From assembly GCA_025617375.2 (NCBI GenBank), contig JAMYGW020000011.1, positions 1,302,001 to 1,366,000 of the forward strand: a stretch of DNA of 64,000 nt. Direction: 5' to 3'. This stretch comes from Acarospora socialis (lineage: Eukaryota > Ascomycota > Lecanoromycetes > Acarosporales > Acarosporaceae). Both the position numbers and the translations under genes were made by a program. Shown here piece after piece: positions 36,396 through 47,702 of this stretch. Position 1 is the stretch's first letter, and each line of letters opens with the position of its first letter. The notes below the pieces were generated by a model. That model searched no databases, had not been told where the DNA came from, and saw only the letters and a list, made by a program, of their open reading frames with translations.

Positions 36396-36631
36396 TGTTT
36401 GTTAAGAGTAATTATGTTGGGGTGGTTGTGGGATGGGTTTAGAGTGGACGAAGTTGAGGATTGTGGGATGAGGTGTTGCCCGAGTGTTTGATGCGGAACG
36501 TTTCGGTCCATGCCCAGATTGTGGAGCGAGTAGTTCGTATTTCACAGATATCAACAGAGAAGATTTTTTTGGCTACGGTGATGTCTATGACCTTTTGATA
36601 TTTTACATTCCGTGATTTATAGATATCTATA

Positions 36632-39504
36632 CTATAATTCATCATGTCCAACCCCTGATTCAATACCGCTCAAGTCCGGCATCACCATGATCTTTACCAC
36701 CAAACCAGTCCAGCCGGTAAAATGCTGCGTGCGCTGTCCCGCTCCCGTCTCAGGGTTATATTGTTCCCACGCGAACCCTGTTCGTTCCCACTCATTGAAG
36801 ACATTCTCGACAAGATTCTTCCGAAGCTGGGTGTAGATAGTTCGGGCTTGCTTCTGATGCGGGCCCGGGGTCTGAGCAATGTCCTGGAATTATGTCACGG
36901 TTGTTAGCATGGCATTGCGCGGAACGGAGTGAGGCAGGAATAAGATATTGCTTACCAGTAAACTCCGAACGGCGAGGTAGTTAATATTAATCCAGACGGG
37001 GCTTCTCCAATAGTTCTCGTCGGTTCCGTAAAACTCGTCCCGCTTGCTCAAGCTTCGGAGCCCATAATCGCTCCAGAGCTCTTCCGGATCGCTGATCAGA
37101 TCCAACACGGCGCCTAATTTGGGACTGTCCGCCGGCAGAAGTCCCGTCAGAAATGGAAAGATGGAAATGTATCCCTTATGACAAACGTGCACGCTCTCCT
37201 CGTAATCATCTATCGTTGCGTCACAGTACGTTTGTGCTTTCTTGTCCCAGTGAAGATCATCGATGTTTCGGATGATTGCTGTTTCGTACCCTTGAAACTC
37301 TGAAGCATCTTCTTCTTCGCCTAATGTTTCTGCAATACGTCGCATCGAGCGCGTCATCAATCCCATCCAGCTGATGAGGTCCACGTGAAGCTCGCCTGGA
37401 TGCGGTGGCTGTGGACGGGGGTAGTCGTCCAAGCCCGATGTCAAAATGTGCTGAGGGGTACGGCCACGCCAGCGGTAAGCTTCTTTGGTGGAGTAAGCGT
37501 CTCGATCGTAAGTTTTGACGTCCCCCCATTGTGTTTTGCGGAACCAGAAGTAATGACGTTTCAGCAGAGGATACAGCGCGCGGAGGTAAGTGAGAGCAAG
37601 CTCGGGATTGTTTAGATGGGTAGTGCGTACATCGTCGCTGAATTCCTGTTGGGTTAAGGCATCGGTTTGTGACGAAGCATTCAGCCGGAGTTTGTCGATG
37701 AATGTCTCGAGAACAAGGAAGAGAGTCGGTGGATTGGCGTAATGGGGATACTGTACTTGAAATTCTTGAGGCACTTTACTCCGAGCTTCTGGACCGAGAA
37801 TTTGTTCCCGGGCGATCCAGCCATCCTCATCCATGAGATCAAACCAACTTTTCACTATCTCAAGACTGGCATGTGTCAGCAGGACAAACCCAGATATGTG
37901 GACGTAGACCTTACGTAAGGTCAATGTCCCAGTCAACAATGGGCAGCAGGTGAAAACCTTCATCCCACAAGAACCCTCTAGGAAAGAATGGCCGCGAGGG
38001 GATACTGGTGTACAGGCTAGAGGGCCCCTCAATCTTTAACTCGGCGCGCAATCTGGCCTCTGCGGTTTCCTGCCAGAAGCCCTCGTTCTCTTCCTCGTAC
38101 TCGGGAGCATAAGATCTATCCACAATCGAGTCACCGTAGAAGTAGCCAATCCCGCCTACTAGGTTCGAAAGCATAGCCCGGGAAAATTCCTCGTATTTCG
38201 AGTGGCTAAAGGGCGTCTTTGGGGTAAGGAGCTTCGAGAAACGGTCTGAGAAGGATTCGGTCGCAGTCTTGATATTTTTGGTCAGATCGTCCGCTATTGT
38301 CCGTTAGTCTAAGCTCGAAGATGAAGTCCCAGTATAACTTTCCAATAATCGGTCGAGGAGCTGATCCTGACGAGTAGATGATATCAAACTAGCGCCGAAC
38401 CTTCAGCTCATTTCAAATGCCTCTCTTATGGCAACGTACCTCAAAGGGTCCCTGAAACACCTTCTGCACCAAATGCAGGTTACCTGCCTTCGGGTCGTTC
38501 GAGATGGTAAATAACTGCCATGGCGGAGGATGATTCTCGTTTCCGTACTTCTCAACATAGCCATCAATCTCGCCCTTCATATGGGTGAAGAGAAGAGCTT
38601 TGTTCAAGACAGCTCGTCAGCCGATGCCACTGATTTCATACGGCTGTTACTTGTGTGACACTTTAGGACGTACGTTTTGTCTGCCAGATTGCCTCCTCAA
38701 GTACCTGAAAACTCGCCACCAGCGTCCGATCTAACGGCTTGTCCTGCGAACTTTGATGTGTAGGTGGCGGATGCATGTTACTCTCTGGCCCTTCCGTAAT
38801 GTCTATAGTGAACTCCCCCAGTTCAGCAGTCTGTCCTTTAATGGTCACCGTTCCTTCTATTCCAAACGGGTCCTTTTCATTTGCAACCTCTAGACTACCC
38901 AAGCCCTCCATGGCTGTGTAGAATATCACCGTGCTCATGAGGTTTGTGGGCGCATCTTCGCGGGGTGTGCCCTTAATCCGAACTCCCCAACTGCCACCAT
39001 GGAGGCCGCCGGGAACTTTGACGAATTCCGTGGTGATGTCAATATTGTTGCCGGCATCGTGGATTGTTTGGCGACCACCGTCTCGCACATCGTACTCGTC
39101 CCAGCCGTAACCGGCCATACCCTCGTGTTGTTCGCATGTGTGGCGGAAGTCTGTAAGCATTATCGCATCAGCATCAATTGGGTTCTTGGAGGATAGAGGA
39201 CCAATTCAAGAATGCGCCAACATAAAGCTTCCATTCCGCGTTGATACGTACTATTTTGCACAGTCGCATAGTTATCCACTTTTGCCCATAGCAGTCCAGT
39301 AAGCAAGCTTTTAGGTATCCTTGGGCGGACGCCGAAGTAAAGGTTTGACCTATACGGTCCCCACAGTAACGACTGGTTTGATGACCTTGCAGTCTCCTGG
39401 TTCAACACCCATTCTGCATCTCCTGAAGGCTGGATGCTGTCGACTCCTGGAAGAATAAGTATGCACGCGACAAGACAAACGAATCGCCCCAAGCCAAACA
39501 TCAT
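36632..39504 (-). CDS. CWH41: mannosyl-oligosaccharide glucosidase (GH63, ER glucosidase I)
   Basis: My model has seven exons: 39252-39504, 38674-39150, 38440-38597, 38339-38388, 37915-38293, 36956-37865 and 36632-36883, about 825 residues, the normal length. The start MMFGLGRFVCLVACILIL is a signal anchor; the longer frame begins with TTG. LLWGPYRSNLYFGVRP and FRHTCEQHEGMAGYGWDEYD mark the N-terminal GH63 domain. FPRGFLWDEGFHLLPI and YWRSPVWININYLAVRSLL mark the catalytic (alpha/alpha)6 domain. GFAWEQYNPETGAGQ and HFTGWTGL close it. The enzyme removes the outer glucose from N-glycans in the ER. The junction between exons 4 and 5 is one base out of phase with any canonical splice pair I can find. 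Confidence 0.92.
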
Positions 39505-39988
39505 GAAGGCAAATCTGAGCTGGAGTTGGGGAAGCTCCAATGAGTGATAGGAGCTTCAAGACTTTGCTAGAGGCATTGAGAATGCTTCATGGACGTTTAA
39601 GCCCAGAGATGGAGTTTGGGGGTCCAAGCTTCAACGGCAAGGGCGCCCTGTAGAGTACGTATCACCCACGGTAGCGAAAGCCTCAAGGTACGCAGGGGCT
39701 GACAGTCTTACAGGTACTCCTTTCCCTGGTCAACCCTGCAGGACCCCTAACTCCTTGGGCCTATACTGAAAGATACTTCTGAGATGGGTATATTAGGCCC
39801 CAGAGGGTTGGGGGGGCACTGCCGGGGTTGAGAGGAGAAAACAGTGTGGGGGCATGTTTGTAAGCAGAATCATTATCACTACCTGCTTAGGTACTCTAGC
39901 TTCCTTCCTTCCTTCCGTATCATCATTACTATTACCTAGGTAGAATCCAAAGACTTAGGTCGTTGCCACAACGGGTACTGAATTTACC
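39505..39988. promoter_or_regulatory. intergenic between divergent GH63 and ankyrin genes
   Basis: 484 bp. A run of G (around 39810) and a CTTC tetranucleotide repeat near 39900-39915 precede the ankyrin gene. No defined motif was assigned. Confidence 0.4.
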
Positions 39989-41996
39989 ATGGAGCCAATT
40001 TCCGTCCTCGGGCTACTTTCAGCTTCGGCAAGCATTATCAATGCGTGCGGTAGTATCTTCGCCGGCCTTGACCAGATCAGGACCAAATATAAGGATATTC
40101 CTCGCAGCTTGGACAGTATCAAGACCGAATGTGAAACTATTCGCTACAGCATGACCCAGATCGAAAATTGGATAAATTCAAAGACAGACTTTATTCGCGG
40201 GAACGAGGATTTCCGTCTAGTAACCTACTCGGGTCTCAACTCTTGTTCGAGAATCATTGAGAAACTCGCCGACGAAATCCGTATTCTGAGCCAGTGCGAT
40301 AGTAATGTACGCCGTCGCTGGAAGAAACTCAAGTCATCGTTCGGCGAGAACGTAATCAAGACCTACCTTGAGGAGCTACGCTTCCAGTCGATGGCAGTTG
40401 ATCGCTTGCTTAATGTATTTCAGCTGTATGTCTAAGCTTATTCTTTGACAAACTCCTTCTATTGATATACTTATTCGTGATGTATTCGCTAATCAAGAAT
40501 ATAGTCCGACATCACAGCAATACCTCAGTCTCAATCAGATTAAGACAGACTACATGGTACACAGCTCCAGCTCCAGCTTTATTGAGTCTGCAACAGCGTC
40601 GATCTTCTCTGGCGATGCCGATTCCGACTCGGATTATGATATCCGACCACCATTGTCTACGCCTCAGTTGTGGTCAGCTAGATTATGGCAGTTTAAAAGT
40701 CCTACTAGCAATTCTAGGACTATACGGGCTCGCACAAACACCTCGAATTCTTCTACTCGGCAAGCGTCTGCGAGTCCTCAGGCCCCTCGCGCTTCCAAAG
40801 CCCCACGACTTACACAAACTGCCAATGCTAGTAAGAATCCACCGATATCTTATATCCTTGGAGGTTTTATCGTCCTATTACTTCTCTATCTCACTTCGCT
40901 TGCCTGGCCAGAACCCGTCTCAACCTGTGCAATAGAAGCTACGAGTTCGTGTGTGCTCTGCTGCCCGGCATCCAAGGGTGAATACTACGTTGTCCGTCAA
41001 CTACTAAAGAAGGGACACCGTGCAAGTGCCCGGGATAGCCACTCACAAACACCTTTGCACCATGCGGCCATTAATGGCGACGTTGCTACCATTGATCTTC
41101 TATTAGAACAGAAGGATCCGGACTGGTTTGCAGATAGAGTGACGCCATTACATCTCGCTGCTAAGCATGGTAATACAGCAGCGGTCAGAGCACTTACTAA
41201 TGTAGGAAACCACAAGTGGTGGCGTGAAAGAACAAGCGATCTTGAAGCAACAGCAATGCTGCGAAATACCTCTAATCTCCTCGCTGGTCCGACTTTTGAG
41301 CACTTTTTCAGACGAAAGACGTTTACCGCAAGGGAACTAGCGGTTATTTTTGGTCATGCCAAAACCGCTCTCGAGTTACCAGAGAGGAGTGATGACGATT
41401 TACATACTGCATTATCGTGTGCATGCATGATGGGGAATATGCATATGGTAGAAGATCTGTGGAGGAGTAACGAGGATAGGTATTATCCTTGGCGATATGG
41501 AAATTTACTTGGCCAAGCTCGATGGTTTCCGGCTCCTCCTCTACACCTTGCGATTCTGTCTACCAGTCGGTCGACAATGGATTTCCTTCTTGAAAGACGA
41601 GGCATCGACATCAGCGACCAGTCCAAAAAGTCTCAAAACGCGTTTCCTGCGTATAGTCCTCCAGCTCACTATGCAGCTATGATTGGCAACGTTAAAGACA
41701 TACGGATGTTGCATGGCAAAGGTGCTAAAGTACATGTCGAAGACGCAGGTCGAAGGACTTCTCTTTCCTATGCTATCGAGTTTCAACGAGAGGATATGGT
41801 TGATTATCTGCTACACTGCTACACTACCCCAATCGAGTCCCGGTGGTCGCAGTCGTGGAAACAACCAGCAGATTGGTATCTAGGAAGCGGACATCCTTGG
41901 CAGAAGGATCCAAACACTGGAGAACTTGTGCTGAATACCACCAGTCGCATTATGGCCAGCGTGAAGCCACTTGGTATTCTACAGATCCGGCTGTGA
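39989..41996 (+). CDS. fungal N-terminal helical domain / TM / ankyrin-repeat protein
   Basis: There are two exons, 39989-40425 and 40505-41996, giving 642 residues. The N-terminus (MEPISVLGLLSASASIINAC, SLDSIKTECETIRYSM) is the helical domain that opens many fungal STAND/NLR-like and ankyrin proteins. A Ser-rich linker leads to one TM helix at about 261-280 (YILGGFIVLLLLYLTSLAW). After a Cys cluster (SSCVLCCP), ankyrin units follow: SQTPLHHAAINGDVATIDLL, VTPLHLAAKHGNTAAVRAL, and later PPLHLAILSTSRSTMDFLL and TSLSYAIEFQREDMVDYLL. There is no NB-ARC or NACHT. A role in self/non-self recognition or membrane scaffolding is possible but only inferred from the domain company. Confidence 0.78.
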
Positions 41997-43229
41997 TTTC
42001 AAAATATTCACAATTTAGGTCCTCGAGTAAAAAGAGGATCAATCTCGGTCGTCACTGCTGCTATCGTCTTGTCTCCTCTCTAACAAGATCAACTGGACAA
42101 TGCTTACCTAGCAATCTGTTCAAGGAAGACAAGGAAATTGTGAGTGCGCTCAGGTATGACACAGTATGCCACCCAACTATCCTATATTCTTGCCGTCTTT
42201 ATCGCGAAACTCACCTGCCCAAAGTTCTTCCTCTGTCTTACCCACTCTGATGTGAGAAGAAATATCGTAAATGCGCTGATGGCCTTGATCCTTCTCTGGA
42301 TTATAATATAATAGCCATCTTGATAATAATCTTCCAATGTCGGTTGCCCCAACCTTGGATAGTTTTATCGGGAAGATGCTTCAACCAAGTACATGATTCC
42401 CATGTCTTTTACCAGCATTTGCACTGATACTGATAACTGGCATTTTGAACCTTTAACAGTGTGGCCAATATCGTGACACAATGGCAGCGGCCTTCTTACT
42501 CTGACTGGCAGTCAATGGTCTCGAGGAAATATTCGGCAATGCTATGGTTCGCGCCGACGATATGATATAGCCTTCAGACCTGTAGTAATTAATTGTCACT
42601 CGTCTCAGAACCCTTCCATTAAATCGTCCAATATCTGATCCATATTTTCAACGTCTCTTCTTCCTCTGGCCCCACCTGGAACTCTCTCAACCTCTCTCTG
42701 GTGACAGATCTCGAAGCAAATCTTGCCGTCATCGCCGCCTTGGTCCCCATTCTCCAAGCTCGTCACGAATAGCCTTGCGCTTAGCATCATTTTCAGTGAT
42801 GTGTGTGGTGTCATCGTAGGACTACACAGCACTTCCCACAACACACAACCAACAAGAACAGCCATGCATAGCCTAGCCAGATCGCCGTTACATGCACAGT
42901 GCTTCATTGAGGAGATGAGGGGTATTTCTTGCTGTGGCTCGTGAACCAAATAATGTCTACGGGCAGTATGTGGGATAGCCTTACTTGACACGCTCAGCCT
43001 CAGCAGGGTTGGAAGCCCGATTCTTATTGTGAACAACATGGGAAGACAGTACGATGAGAACAATGTTCTCCACTCTTCTTCTGCTGACGAACCCAGCCAG
43101 CTCTGGAACCTGAATTTCCCAAGTCTCTCTAAGTCAACAGAGCGAACATATATGTGCCAGCTAATTAACTTCGTCGTTCAACAGCGCCAGCTTGATGTCC
43201 AGGTGCTGCTGTAGCTTTGCTCATTCAAC
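41997..43229. other. no gene recognised, AT-rich in part
   Basis: A minus-strand frame at 42605-43060 ends in a plausible-looking acidic sequence (ENMDQILDDLMEGF) but opens with TTG, lacks introns and matches no family I know. Otherwise AT-rich DNA, perhaps including decayed continuation of neighbouring genes. Confidence 0.4.
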
Positions 43230-44793
43230 AGCATGACCTCCCCTCTCTCGCAAACCGGTTCGCTTTCTCATCTTCTTCCGCTTTATCTTTCTCTTGTTCA
43301 GGTACAGTCTTGCCGCATGTGACCCCTCATGCACTATCTTCCCCTTCGCTGTTCCGCTCGGCAACTGCACTTTCAACTCCGGCACGGCGTGGGGTGTGGT
43401 CGTGGACGTTGGTACTCCTCCTCAACGGCTCTGCCTCTCGCCATTCACAGTTACAAACACGAGCTTTCTATCCCTAGAGGAACTATGCTCCAAATCAGAC
43501 CCCAACATGACATGGCGTCAATGTGAAAATCTCCGCGGGAGTTTGTTCCAGGCGAATCGCTCCGAAACCTGGAAGTCTGTCAGTCTGCAGGACTACAATA
43601 GCAGCAGGAGTGATCCAGCATGGGAGCACTTCAACCCGGAAGGCATTAGGAAGTTTGGATATGATATACTCGATCTTCCTGAAGGTGCCACGCTCTATGG
43701 CTTCCCATTGGGATTGAATGACAATCAAACAAATCCAATGCTGGTATGATCGTACTAGGTATCAATTCTACGTTCCTGCAGACCGCGGAAAGTCAAAAGA
43801 AAGCGGCCGGCATGTTGTGGTTGATTGACGCAGGCAGCCAGAGCTAAGATGGTCCACGCAAAGGCGAGCCCGTGGTTGGCGGCTACAACAAGAAGCGTGT
43901 CGCCGGAGATTTCACATGGAGCAGACATCAGTCCTATGTCACGGGACTGTCCCTGTCCCCTCCACACCACAATCAAAGCTTTAAAGATCACCTTCCCCAA
44001 TGGTACTGCACTGGACCTTATGCCCTCCGCCGAAGCGGCGAAGGCTTGCATCGAGCCATATGACAACTTATTCCGACTCACGCCGAGTGTGCTAGTCCAC
44101 AGTAAACAGTATCGGAAGGGTGTGACCAGTTTTCAACAGACCGACATGGATAGGTACCTGCAGGTTTACCGGCAGAACTTGAGCTTCACAGAACTTGGAC
44201 TGCTGTATGACCAGGAAGAAGCAGTGGACTGGACTTTGAAGATCACGCTTGAAGGGAATGAAGGAAAGGAGTACACCACAACTCTACCGCAGTATGAGCT
44301 GCTGCAGCCACTGAGAGGATGGGGTCGAACTGGGCAGAGACAGATTGTGCCCGGGATTGTCAACATGGCAGTCTTTAATGAACCGACCGGTGAGGGTGAA
44401 ATACCAACTGAAGGCATTTTTGTCAGTGGTCAGCAGTCTTTGCACAGTACTCATTTGTACACTTATACTAAAGTTATACCGGAATTACCTCACAGTTGAT
44501 TACCCAGGCAAGAGATATGGTCTCACCAGATCCACATCCAGTTCCGGAAGCGATCTCATGACCTTGAGAGACTGTTCAGGCCCCAACGTTGTGCTATAAC
44601 TGGTGGTGTCATTGGTGGCGTCGCCGAGCTTGTTGTTGCTATCATACTCTGCTATTCCAAGCGTATCATTCGCTGGTTTTGCAGGCGCAGGCAGTGCCAG
44701 CAGCCGAATGAGCGCCAGCGGGTTTTTACCATCAAGTCCGAAGTTACGCCGGAGAAGTGTACACAGCCTAATGAGCTCTCAGGGTTCAGATGA
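43230..44793 (+). pseudogene. decayed aspartic-protease-like (peptidase A1) membrane protein gene
   Basis: Pieces of one protein appear in order but in changing frames. The N-terminal part of the pepsin fold is ACDPSCTIFPFAVPLGNC and VVDVGTPPQRLCLSPF; the family's catalytic DTG/DSG is not seen at its place. The flap region has LGINSTFLQTAESQKK. Then come PVVGGYNKKRVAGDFTW, KITFPNGTALDLMPSAEAA with KACIEP, and the C-terminal VDYPGKRYGLTRS. Finally there is a TM anchor, ITGGVIGGVAELVVAIILCY, with a basic tail to a stop at 44791-44793. Several frame changes are not explained by introns, so the gene looks inactive. Membrane-anchored A1-like proteins of this layout are common in Pezizomycotina. 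Confidence 0.6.
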
Positions 44794-46828
44794 GCAAGCT
44801 GAGAGAGAAGAAGAGAGAGGGTCATAGTGCTCACAGATGAGCTGATCAAGTCTGTACTATATACAAAATCAGTTTCCCTATGAAGCAAGTGTATGCAATT
44901 CTATTATTGATCAAAAATAATAGAACATCCAATGATGTGAAAAGAAGTAATAATCAACTTATTCTGATGAGAACTTAGGAATTCTTTGCCCTCATCTGGA
45001 TTCGACGTAGTGGCTGTACATACATAGCTGAAATTTGGTACATAGCACATCTAATATAATAATCTAAATCGACAATACTTCACTTGACTTCATATGTGTG
45101 CAGAACCTGTCACGTATCAGGGCAGGGTAGGGCCAGGTCCTGCAAAGACCAACCCTACTATACCTACCTGTAGCGTGCGGCTGCACAGAAGTATATCTAA
45201 AAGATGTCTGCCACTCTGCAAGTTTCGCAGAAGTTTGCCATATTCTGCAAATCTAACATGCATTTCTCATAATTTCACAGTCAGTTTGCTGGGTACGACC
45301 CTGGGGATACCCACGGGGTTTTTGCAGGTAACGTTGGGTAACCTTGACTCTACTCGTGACTCAAGAACATCGACCCGGACCGACATGACCTGCCCCGCTA
45401 CCTGCGCACCACCTGCCTCCAAATATTTGGGGGCAAATCATCCTCACTTAAAATCCGCATGTTGTTTCGCAAAGCACTTTACCTTCACACAATGCATACA
45501 AGATTAGTAAGATGTAGGTCCAGTGCATCTATCTTAACCAAGCCAGGGCGCCTCTTGATGATTGATATCTGTCGACACATTGATGAGCCGAGGTAAGCAG
45601 CCTCTTGATTTGTCGGTTCTGTGTCAGGTGGGTATAAAAGAATGTGCAAGACTGAGAAACAGACATTCATTGCACTTTGAACTTTGATCGAGATGCTACT
45701 GCAAAAATAAATCTTGCAATGCATTGACTGCAACGAGGTCATGGAGGGGGATGTGGCAAGCTCAAAGAAGATACTACTGTACCTGAGCGCCAAGCCGATG
45801 ACCCCACCCCACTGCTCTCTCAGGAAGGGAAGGCCAAGGTCTAGGCCGTCCTCCACCCTGCTTTCGAAGCATGGTAAAGGCGGCAGGTCGGAACCTATTT
45901 TCGCACTCTACATAGTCCATGTCAATCGGCCGGGTGGCGGTACCATCAAGGTACTCTACTGTAGCACGCGTGCTCGTACCCGTGGGGTCAGAATCTCAGA
46001 TCTCGGCAAGCGGAAGGCCTCACTCGCTGACTCCTCAGTGTGCATATCTGTACCTGACTCAGGTACCGTTGTTTGACTGGACATGCTTTCCATCTCTGGA
46101 ACGGCTTAGGACCCACACAGTCACGCAGTACCCTGCACTATATCTTGGCTTCGTCCAAGAGAATCGAATATTCGAAGGTTGTTGTGGACATCGACCCGCC
46201 AGCCAAGCGAACAGATAATACCCAATCACAAAAGATGAGCTCCTGGCATGCTGCATAGCTTGAGCCGTCAATGACGTTTGACAGTTCCTCAGGAATCCGT
46301 TGTGTGGGGTCTGAGTATATGAGTTTGGATGCATCCAAGAATGCGGTGAAACGTCTGGCTGCATTTGTATACGAGTTTGAAGTACACAGCAGGAAAGCTC
46401 CAAGGGAGGTGTGATCTAGATCTCGTTTCTCATCTCCCCCTCCTCTCTCTCTCTGCGAAGAACAAGTCGGCAAAGCGTCAATGCTGCTGTCATGCGAATT
46501 CCTTATGCTTCTTGGCCCTCGTCCTCCGGCCATAGGCGGCTTGAGTTATAGGCGAAATAATCATATCAAGCCTCGACCATGCTCATCGGAGGGGCCGAGA
46601 GTCTGGAACTTATGGTATCGGGAAGTGTGGAAGACACGACAGCAGCTGAACCAGGGTCACACTCACCATCTTGGCCTTGGAATCTGCCTATATAAAGCTG
46701 CTTCTTCTCCGTGATCCTTTCCCTTCTTCATCACACTCATCACTCCAGTACCGTCTCCTCAGACCAACAACCTCAATCACAAAGGCTCGCCCTCCAACAT
46801 CAAACAGCATCCCATCAACCGATCCACC
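44794..46828. other. gene-poor 2 kb
   Basis: The left part (44840-45080) is very AT-rich. No transposon ends, tRNA or coding segment could be assigned. The last 140 bp belong to the promoter and leader of the secreted-protein gene. Confidence 0.5.
46689..46697 (+). promoter_or_regulatory. TATA box of secreted-protein gene
   Basis: TATATAAAG lies 132 bp before the ATG at 46829, followed by a C/T/A-rich leader. This is a strong TATA match; most genes in the window lack one. It suggests inducible, high-level expression. Confidence 0.6.
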
Positions 46829-47080
46829 ATGAAGATCACCAGCATCCTCTTCCTCACCTTCGTGGCCACCGTCGCCGCAACCCCGACCCCCGACGCCAGC
46901 CCCGACGCCACCCCGGACACACTGGTCAAGCGCACCTCGTGCAAGCACGTGCGCAGATTCCTGCGAGATCAATATGGCATCTGTGTCGACACCACCACGG
47001 CCAACCCGTGCGAACACGGCACCCTCTATACCGGATTGTGCCCCACTCTCCCCAACAAATACCTCTGTTGCATCAATTAG
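46829..47080 (+). CDS. small secreted cysteine-rich protein (effector-like)
   Basis: This is an intronless gene for 83 residues. A clear signal peptide (MKITSILFLTFVATVAATP) is followed by an Asp/Pro propeptide that ends in LVKR, a Kex2-type cleavage site. The predicted mature peptide is 48 residues starting TSCKHVRRFL and has six Cys, in pattern C-x13-C-x7-C-x9-C-x8-CC, enough for three disulfides. The size, pro-region and Cys spacing fit the broad group of small secreted fungal proteins, which includes effectors and antimicrobial peptides. No named family was recognised. It starts a region with a P450 and a CFEM receptor. Confidence 0.82.
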   Translation: MKITSILFLTFVATVAATPTPDASPDATPDTLVKRTSCKHVRRFLRDQYGICVDTTTANPCEHGTLYTGLCPTLPNKYLCCIN

Positions 47081-47702
47081 TGGGCTTGTGTGCGTCTTCA
47101 CTTCTCTCCACATGTCAGTTTTTTTCGGTTCTCCTGAGGGACCCTGGTCTTGTGCAAGGCGCTTTGACAGACTGACCGTGCCCGCTAGATTGCCGCATAC
47201 AGTTTTCATTTGCCTGACCATGTTCGCGGGCGGAGGGGGGGAGGTTGGAGATGTGGAGGAGAGTGTGAAGTGAGGGTCAGCTTGCAAAGTGGTGTTGTGT
47301 GGGGGGAGGGGGCTGGGGTGCAGGGAAGACACATCACAGATCGGAATGGTGGTGGTGGCACTGCTGAGAACAAGTTCAATGAGTGTAGAAATTGCTCACT
47401 TCAGAGTCTCTGAACTCTCTTTTGTGACGTTTGTGTGTTGTATGAATTGGGACCTAAGTCCGTCGTGCGAATAGGTTCATCGGAAGTCTTGATCAATACT
47501 GACGCAATGATTAATCTCGACCAGGCATGTTTGAAGTTAACCCCAAGTCTTCTCCCACCTTCAGTAAAGTACCTACTGAGCTTAATTCTTCGCCACGTTC
47601 ACCAGCGACAACACCATCGAGGAAAGTAAATCTCCGCTTCCTAGTCTTTCTATTCTCGTCTTGTGCTATAACAGCTACGTACCACCACCGCAGGATCCAT
47701 AC
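47081..47702. other. intergenic
   Basis: 622 bp between convergent genes. A G-rich stretch near 47220-47370 on the plus strand is the only notable composition. Confidence 0.5.

Noticed and set aside
42605-43063. 152-codon minus-strand frame
   Set aside because: Begins with TTG, no domain, no introns; the C-terminus looks protein-like but this is not enough.
46688-47332. 214-codon minus-strand frame
   Set aside because: Antisense shadow of the secreted-protein gene, which has a signal peptide, TATA box and Cys pattern.
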